DNA from: Rosa chinensis
Taxonomy: Eukaryota > Streptophyta > Magnoliopsida > Rosales > Rosaceae
NCBI RefSeq assembly: GCF_002994745.2
Contig: NC_037088.1
Location: 52,729,897 to 52,793,896, forward strand
DNA: 64,000 nucleotides
Reading direction: 5' to 3'
Shown here piece after piece: positions 60,262 through 64,000 of the stretch; position 1 is the first letter of the stretch; every line of letters begins with the position of its first letter. A program made the position numbers and the translations under genes. The notes under the pieces are model-generated. The model did not search any database. It was not told the DNA's origin and saw only the letters and a list, made by a program, of their open reading frames with translations.

Positions 60262-60677
60262 TTCTCTTTTTCTGTATTCTCCGGATTTTCATACCGGATA
60301 CTAGTATGACTAGTAGATGGTTCCAGAAAAATCATGTTAGGAACACGATTTGAGTCTGGTTTCTCTAATGGTTTGAACCCATTAGTCTTCTTTTTTACTG
60401 TAGGCAATTTCTTGTCCTTCAGTATAGATTCCAGCGTTTTTTGCTGTTCTTTGATTTTTCTACTGACACTTGTCAGTCTTTCTTCTTCCGTTTTTGGAAG
60501 ATCTTTGATATAATCCAGTTTGTTTTCCAATCTTTCTAATTGGTGGATTATAGCAGGTATTATTTCTAGTGTCGACTGACATCTAGATATTTCTAGTAAC
60601 ATCTTCTGATATTTCTCATCAGAAGCTTTTAGTAGAGAATTTATTTTCTCTAGTAACAATTCTGACATTGTCCCCAT
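60258..60677 (-). CDS. Pararetrovirus ORF1: small coiled-coil protein
   Basis: The 139-aa frame starts 33 bases after the primer site. It is rich in Leu, Glu and Lys, with heptad-like spacing from about residue 5 to 95, and ends in a basic, Pro-containing tail. Size, place and coiled coil recall the virion-associated or small ORFs of other caulimovirids, but no sequence family was recognised. A second in-frame ATG lies three codons in (60668). The stop overlaps the ORF2 start. Confidence 0.6.
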   Translation of the reverse strand: MGTMSELLLEKINSLLKASDEKYQKMLLEISRCQSTLEIIPAIIHQLERLENKLDYIKDLPKTEEERLTSVSRKIKEQQKTLESILKDKKLPTVKKKTNGFKPLEKPDSNRVPNMIFLEPSTSHTSIRYENPENTEKEK

Positions 60678-60709
60678 TAAGGAGGGGTTCTCCTTTGAGC
60701 CTTTTACAA

Positions 60710-60721
60710 GCTCTGATACCA
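60710..60721 (-). other. tRNA-Met primer binding site of the pararetrovirus
   Basis: Minus-strand TGGTATCAGAGC is the exact complement of the plant initiator tRNA-Met 3' end used to prime minus-strand DNA synthesis in caulimovirids. By convention this is position 1 of such genomes. Confidence 0.9.
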
Positions 60722-60734
60722 GTGAGGTGCGGAT

Positions 60735-61010
60735 CTAACCAATGCTCAAATAATTCAGAGGTTTTTGTTCCTCTTCCAGAACATATAGGAGATTTTCTAT
60801 CTCTTCTTCTATTTTATAGATTCTAGTCTGAAGTCTATAAATAATATCCCAGTAATTGGGAGATTCTCTATCAAGGCTGTCCCGATAGGTTTTTAATTTT
60901 CTCAGTTTTTCTCTCTCTTTCTGCAGTTCTTTAGTAGTATGTTTGCATATAGCAACAAGCTCAAGTCTGTCTACTATTGAAATTATGAATAGTAAATTGT
61001 ACTGTTTACC
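60735..61010 (-). other. ATG-less open frame in the pararetrovirus leader
   Basis: About 90 codons are open on the minus strand and end with TAG 13 bases before the primer site. The reading is strongly Glu/Lys/Leu-rich (for example KELQKEREKLRKLK), like a coiled coil, yet no ATG lies in frame. It could be translated by non-AUG initiation or after splicing, or be chance. Confidence 0.4.
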
Positions 61011-62840
61011 TTTCGAATTAGAGGATGACTGTCAGCTTCATACATATATTCAAATGAAACAAACTCTGATGGGCCCACCACGTTTCTAAAACAACATATA
61101 TATAAATTTATGAAAGAGACATATGCAGATGCAGACTCTAACAGACCAAAACCACAAAGGGGTACTAATGGTAGGGATTTTGAAAAGACGGGTAGGTAGG
61201 AAAGAAAGTGAGAAAAAGTTGTGTAAAAGGGAACAAAAATAATACACTGGGGTGTATGAGAAGTATTTTCCCAAATTTGGGGTGTATGAGCATTAACCCA
61301 AAAAAAAAAAATAAATCTCTGGACTGTGCTGACGTCAGCAATATCATAAGCAGCATTTTCTTTCTTTCCCACGTGCTGCACTTCTTTCTATTTTTATTAT
61401 TACTTTTTTTTTTTCCTATCTCCTATCCCATGCTGCCACCTCATCAAATTTTTATCTTCTTTCCCATTCTTTACCAGCCAGCCAAGTAGACCAAGCCACA
61501 ATTAAAACCCTTCATATATTCTCTCTCTCACCTGAATCACAGAACGGCCACACACCCCAAAAACCCCAGATCCCCTTCCTCTCAACGCACAGCAGCCGCA
61601 CACCACCATAATTCCATCTCTCTCTCTCCTCCATTTCTAAAATCTCTTACCATTTTCTCTCACCCATCACCTCACACTCTCTCCTCTTCCCTTCTTCATT
61701 TGTTAATTCCAATCTTTTGAGATTGGACACTCAAGGCCTCAAGGGAATCATCATCAAGAGTACTACACCTTAATTTGGGTAGTTGGGTGAAGAAATTGCT
61801 TGATTCACACTAGCTCATAGCTAGAAGTGACCAAGCTAACTCTCCCCTCTTTTCCTTATTATCTATTTCATAATTTTTATATACTTTTGCTGATGGATTC
61901 TTGTATGGGTTGTGAGTAGTTTAATTTTGGGAGTTAGGGTTGTGAAGCCTTAACTCATCTTGTATAAATATTGATGCTTTAATTTTAATAAATGCAATTT
62001 TCATTGTGTATGCTTTAAATCCGAATGTTTTGGTCCTTAGAAGCATGTTTCTAGGCTTTGTCATCCTTTGAAATTATGTTGTGGGCAATTGTGATGAATA
62101 GATTGAACAATTGACAACTTATTGGTCTTGTTGCATCTAGGATTTAAGTGTGGTAACCATTAGCTAGTTTAATTGTAGCTAAGCTTGCTTGGGTCTCTAT
62201 TATCTTGCACTCTAGGCCTCTAATTTTAGATATTGCGGCCTTAACCGGCGTAATGCCTAAATTAGAGAGTTGATTGTGGCCCTAACCGGCATAATCGATA
62301 CACCGAAAAGATAATTGGTTTAGTAGCCTTGACCGGTACTAGATACGGGACTTGACACATATAGGAAATGCATGCATTTGTGAAATTGATATCGATATTT
62401 GCAAGATAGTTAGTGTGAATCACCCGACACTTTCATGTTCCCATTAATTTGAAATCCGAAGTTTAATTTCTTGCTTGATAATTAGTTGTTTGCTTTTATT
62501 TTCATTTGCATTTAATTTAGTTAATTCCCAATTCAAAACTCCCAAACAAAATTCTACCTTCCATTGTGCATAACTCATTTGGGCTACAAGTTAGTGGCTT
62601 TGATTAGGCTTAGTGTGAGCTAAGCCGAGCATTGTCGAGGCTTGGTGCCTTGTGAATATTTTATTTTACTTTATTTTATTTTTATTTTTACTTTTTCATT
62701 GTATGCTTTTGAGTCACTCCAGCGCCAATTACCTCGGTTAGGTCCAACACCTAATCCCCGAGGTACGATAATCAAGGTTTTAATACTTCCCTTACTTGAC
62801 AACGATTCGTACGCTTGCGAGAGTTTATGCATTAAGTCAA

Positions 62841-62858
62841 TGGCGCCGTTGCCGGGGA
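62841..62858 (+). other. Primer binding site of the Athila element
   Basis: TGGCGCCGTTGCCGGGGA follows the LTR end CA with one spacer base. This string is the typical Athila/Tat primer site, complementary to tRNA-Asp. Confidence 0.9.
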
Positions 62859-62963
62859 TTAGGGTCTTCGGATCTTAATCCCTTGGTAATTGGCATTTAG
62901 GGTCACTTTTAGCATACTTTTATTTTTATTTTTATCTTTATCTTTATCTCTTGTTTCTTTGTT

Positions 62964-63061
62964 TAGTTGTTATTTATTTTATTTTATTTTATTTTATTTT
63001 ATTTTATTTTATTTTATTTTATTTTATTTTATTTTGTTTTATTTTATTTTATTTTATTTTC
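62964..63061 (+). repeat. (TTTTA)n pentanucleotide microsatellite
   Basis: About 19 TTTTA units, with one TTTTG variant, lie in the leader between the Athila primer site and gag. They produce a spurious Leu/Phe-rich ORF. Confidence 0.95.
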
Positions 63062-63221
63062 ATTTCTTCGGTTAGTTTAGTCAAATTTAGTACTACTTGT
63101 GTTTAATTCTCTCTTCACCCCTCTAATTATTCGTCAATTTTTTGTGGGTTGAATTGGTGCTTATCTTGCTTATATTTTGGTTATTGAGATACTCGATTTC
63201 TTATTGGTCCTTTGTAGGTAT

Positions 63222-63506
63222 ATGAGCGACACTCTACTACCTATCAATTTGAGAAGTGGTCGTGCTTTGCAAAGACTACCTAGAGGAAGACCAACAAGGA
63301 GAGTTAGGAGACCAAGACATCGCTCACAAGCACCTTCTAGGTCTCCTATTCGAGTAGTAGATATGGGTGACGAGCATCAAGGACCACAAGATGAGGAGGA
63401 GATTCCATTGAGCCATTATTCATGTCCTAGCATTGTAAATGCTCCATCTTACATGATGCGGACCGGAGCATCATTAGAGCCATGGGTGTTGTTGAAGATG
63501 TATTGA
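63222..63506 (+). pseudogene. Athila Gag, N-terminal remnant
   Basis: ATG at 63222 opens a 94-codon frame: an INLRSGRALQRLPRGRPTRR basic stretch, then an acidic stretch and SLSHYSCPSIVNAPSYMM. It then runs in the wrong frame into the protease-region sequence. Most of Gag is missing between about 63460 and 63482. Confidence 0.6.
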
Positions 63507-64000
63507 TCAAAGTTGACAAGTTCTACTTACCGACGGATTTGGTGGTATTAGATATGGATGATGAGCCTAATTGTGACAAGGACATACCTATCATTCTTGG
63601 TAGACCTTTTATGGCGACCGCGGGAATCAAAATTAATGTTCAAAAAGGGCACTATCAAAATGAAGGTGTTGGGCGAAAAAGTATTACTCAAGAGTCTTGA
63701 ACCCATTTATCCTCCGGAGGTGGTAAAAAGTGTGCTTTCTATTAACTTGGTCAAGGGCAATGAAGCAAAGAGAGATAGAATTTTTGGCCCATTGAACCAA
63801 GTCCCACACCACAACCAAGAGCCATTGGTTTCTAATTCTTCCTCTCCTTGCCAAGTGTTTGCAATTTCTACTCTTGATGAGATAAATGTGAATGAGGATC
63901 TCGCATTGAGTGAGGAGCAAAAGAATCAAATCAAGACAATAGAGGAGATTTGTGGGTTGAAAAAGAAGAAGAAGAAAGGGTATCTTGAGTGGAACACTCC
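63482..64000 (+). pseudogene. Athila protease region (partial, runs off the window)
   Basis: GVVEDVLIKVDKFYLPTDLV is followed by VLDMDDEPNCDKDIPIILGRPFMATAG, the conserved segment around the Athila retropepsin. A frameshift near 63640 moves the reading to another frame, which continues with LEPIYPPEVVKSVLSINLVKGNEAKRD and stays open to the window end. The catalytic Asp motif upstream of this segment is absent, so the protease is incomplete. Confidence 0.72.

Larger units (their letters stand above)
53160..61030 (-). mobile_element. Endogenous pararetrovirus (Caulimoviridae), near full length
   Basis: On the minus strand the order is a leader segment, tRNA-Met primer site (60710-60721), ORF1 (coiled coil), ORF2 (movement + coat), ORF3 (protease, RT, RNase H, extra domain), promoter with TATA (53634-53642), and poly(A) signal (53396-53405). 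There is no integrase and no LTRs. Gene order and motifs fit Caulimoviridae, with the best likeness to the petuvirus/florendovirus side of the family. The length of about 7.9 kb equals one genome circle opened within the leader. The long frames have no internal stops; a frame change lies between ORF2 and ORF3. Both outer borders are approximate. Confidence 0.88.
52549..62839 (+). repeat. Athila 5' LTR, interrupted by the pararetrovirus
   Basis: The proposed LTR consists of 52549-~53150 and ~61030-62839. The second part has a C/T-rich leader-like block (61500-61700), a TATAAATA string (61962) and AATAAATGC (61989), and it ends directly before the primer site. That the two parts belong to one LTR is an inference from order and lack of any other start; the exact junctions with viral sequence are not resolved. 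Confidence 0.5.
52549..64000 (+). mobile_element. Athila-type Ty3/gypsy element (5' part; continues past the window)
   Basis: TGATTATACGCATTTATATG at 52549 looks like the LTR start, where it interrupts the LINE. The LTR ends CA at 62839 and is followed by TGGCGCCGTTGCCGGGGA (62841-62858), the tRNA-Asp-type primer site of Athila elements. Downstream are a gag start (63222) and an Athila protease-region sequence (63482 onward). The LTR is broken by the pararetrovirus at about 53160-61030. The 3' LTR lies outside the window, so the LTR limits and target duplication cannot be verified. Confidence 0.7.

Noticed and set aside
53160..61030. Reading the viral block as a Ty3/gypsy element
   Set aside because: There is no integrase, no flanking LTRs, a movement-protein domain is present, and the primer site is internal. 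These fit Caulimoviridae instead.
62890..63075. 61-aa Leu/Phe/Tyr-rich ORF resembling a membrane peptide
   Set aside because: It is the reading of the TTTTA microsatellite.

Overview
The window is nuclear DNA from a flowering plant. Two genes with plant-type exon structure and codon use (a CBL-interacting protein kinase and a 3-ketoacyl-CoA synthase) sit among layers of plant retrotransposons, MITEs and an integrated plant pararetrovirus. The repeat families look Rosaceae-like to me, but that is recognition, not proof. No bacterial, CRISPR or organellar features are seen.

Layout. 1-1448 is repeat-scarred intergenic DNA. 1449-11164 is a decayed Ty1/copia element on the minus strand with 235-bp LTRs; its gag is split by a 3144-bp solo LTR (6518-9661) flanked by the duplicated site GAGGT. 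11165-17900 holds a LINE-like remnant and several inverted-repeat elements, including a 1.1-kb element with ~150-bp terminal inverted repeats (TIRs). 17922-21266 is a 14-exon CIPK9/CIPK3-type kinase gene, and 24512-26116 is an intronless KCS gene. A copia remnant (26375-28014) follows, then a second member of the long-TIR family (28432-29741) that carries a decayed piece of the plastid quinolinate synthase gene. 29885-42275 is a small TIR element split by an 11.8-kb Ty3/gypsy Tat-lineage element (30147-41938, minus strand), which has dual RNase H domains, a 61-bp tandem array and an antisense intron-containing ORF set. 42276-51730 is a patchwork of MITEs, a KCS gene fragment, a degraded LTR, a tiny retroposon and a hAT-type element. 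51819-52548 is a LINE 3' fragment. From 52549 to the window end lies an Athila-type gypsy element.

The most interesting object is at about 53160-61030: an almost complete endogenous caulimovirid (pararetrovirus) on the minus strand. It has long uninterrupted ORFs: a 139-aa coiled-coil protein, an 844-aa movement/coat protein, and a 1245-aa protease/RT/RNase H protein with a ~435-aa unexplained C-terminal part. It also has a tRNA-Met primer site, a TATA promoter and a poly(A) signal spaced as expected for a terminally redundant pregenomic RNA. It appears to lie inside the Athila 5' LTR.

How the parts relate. The two functional host genes are not obviously linked in function: Ca2+/CBL signalling for ion homeostasis versus fatty-acid elongation in the ER. 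Everything else is mobile DNA layered in a datable order: LINE, then Athila, then pararetrovirus; small TIR element, then Tat; copia, then solo LTR. The two long-TIR elements and the KCS fragment show that gene pieces are being copied and scattered in this region.
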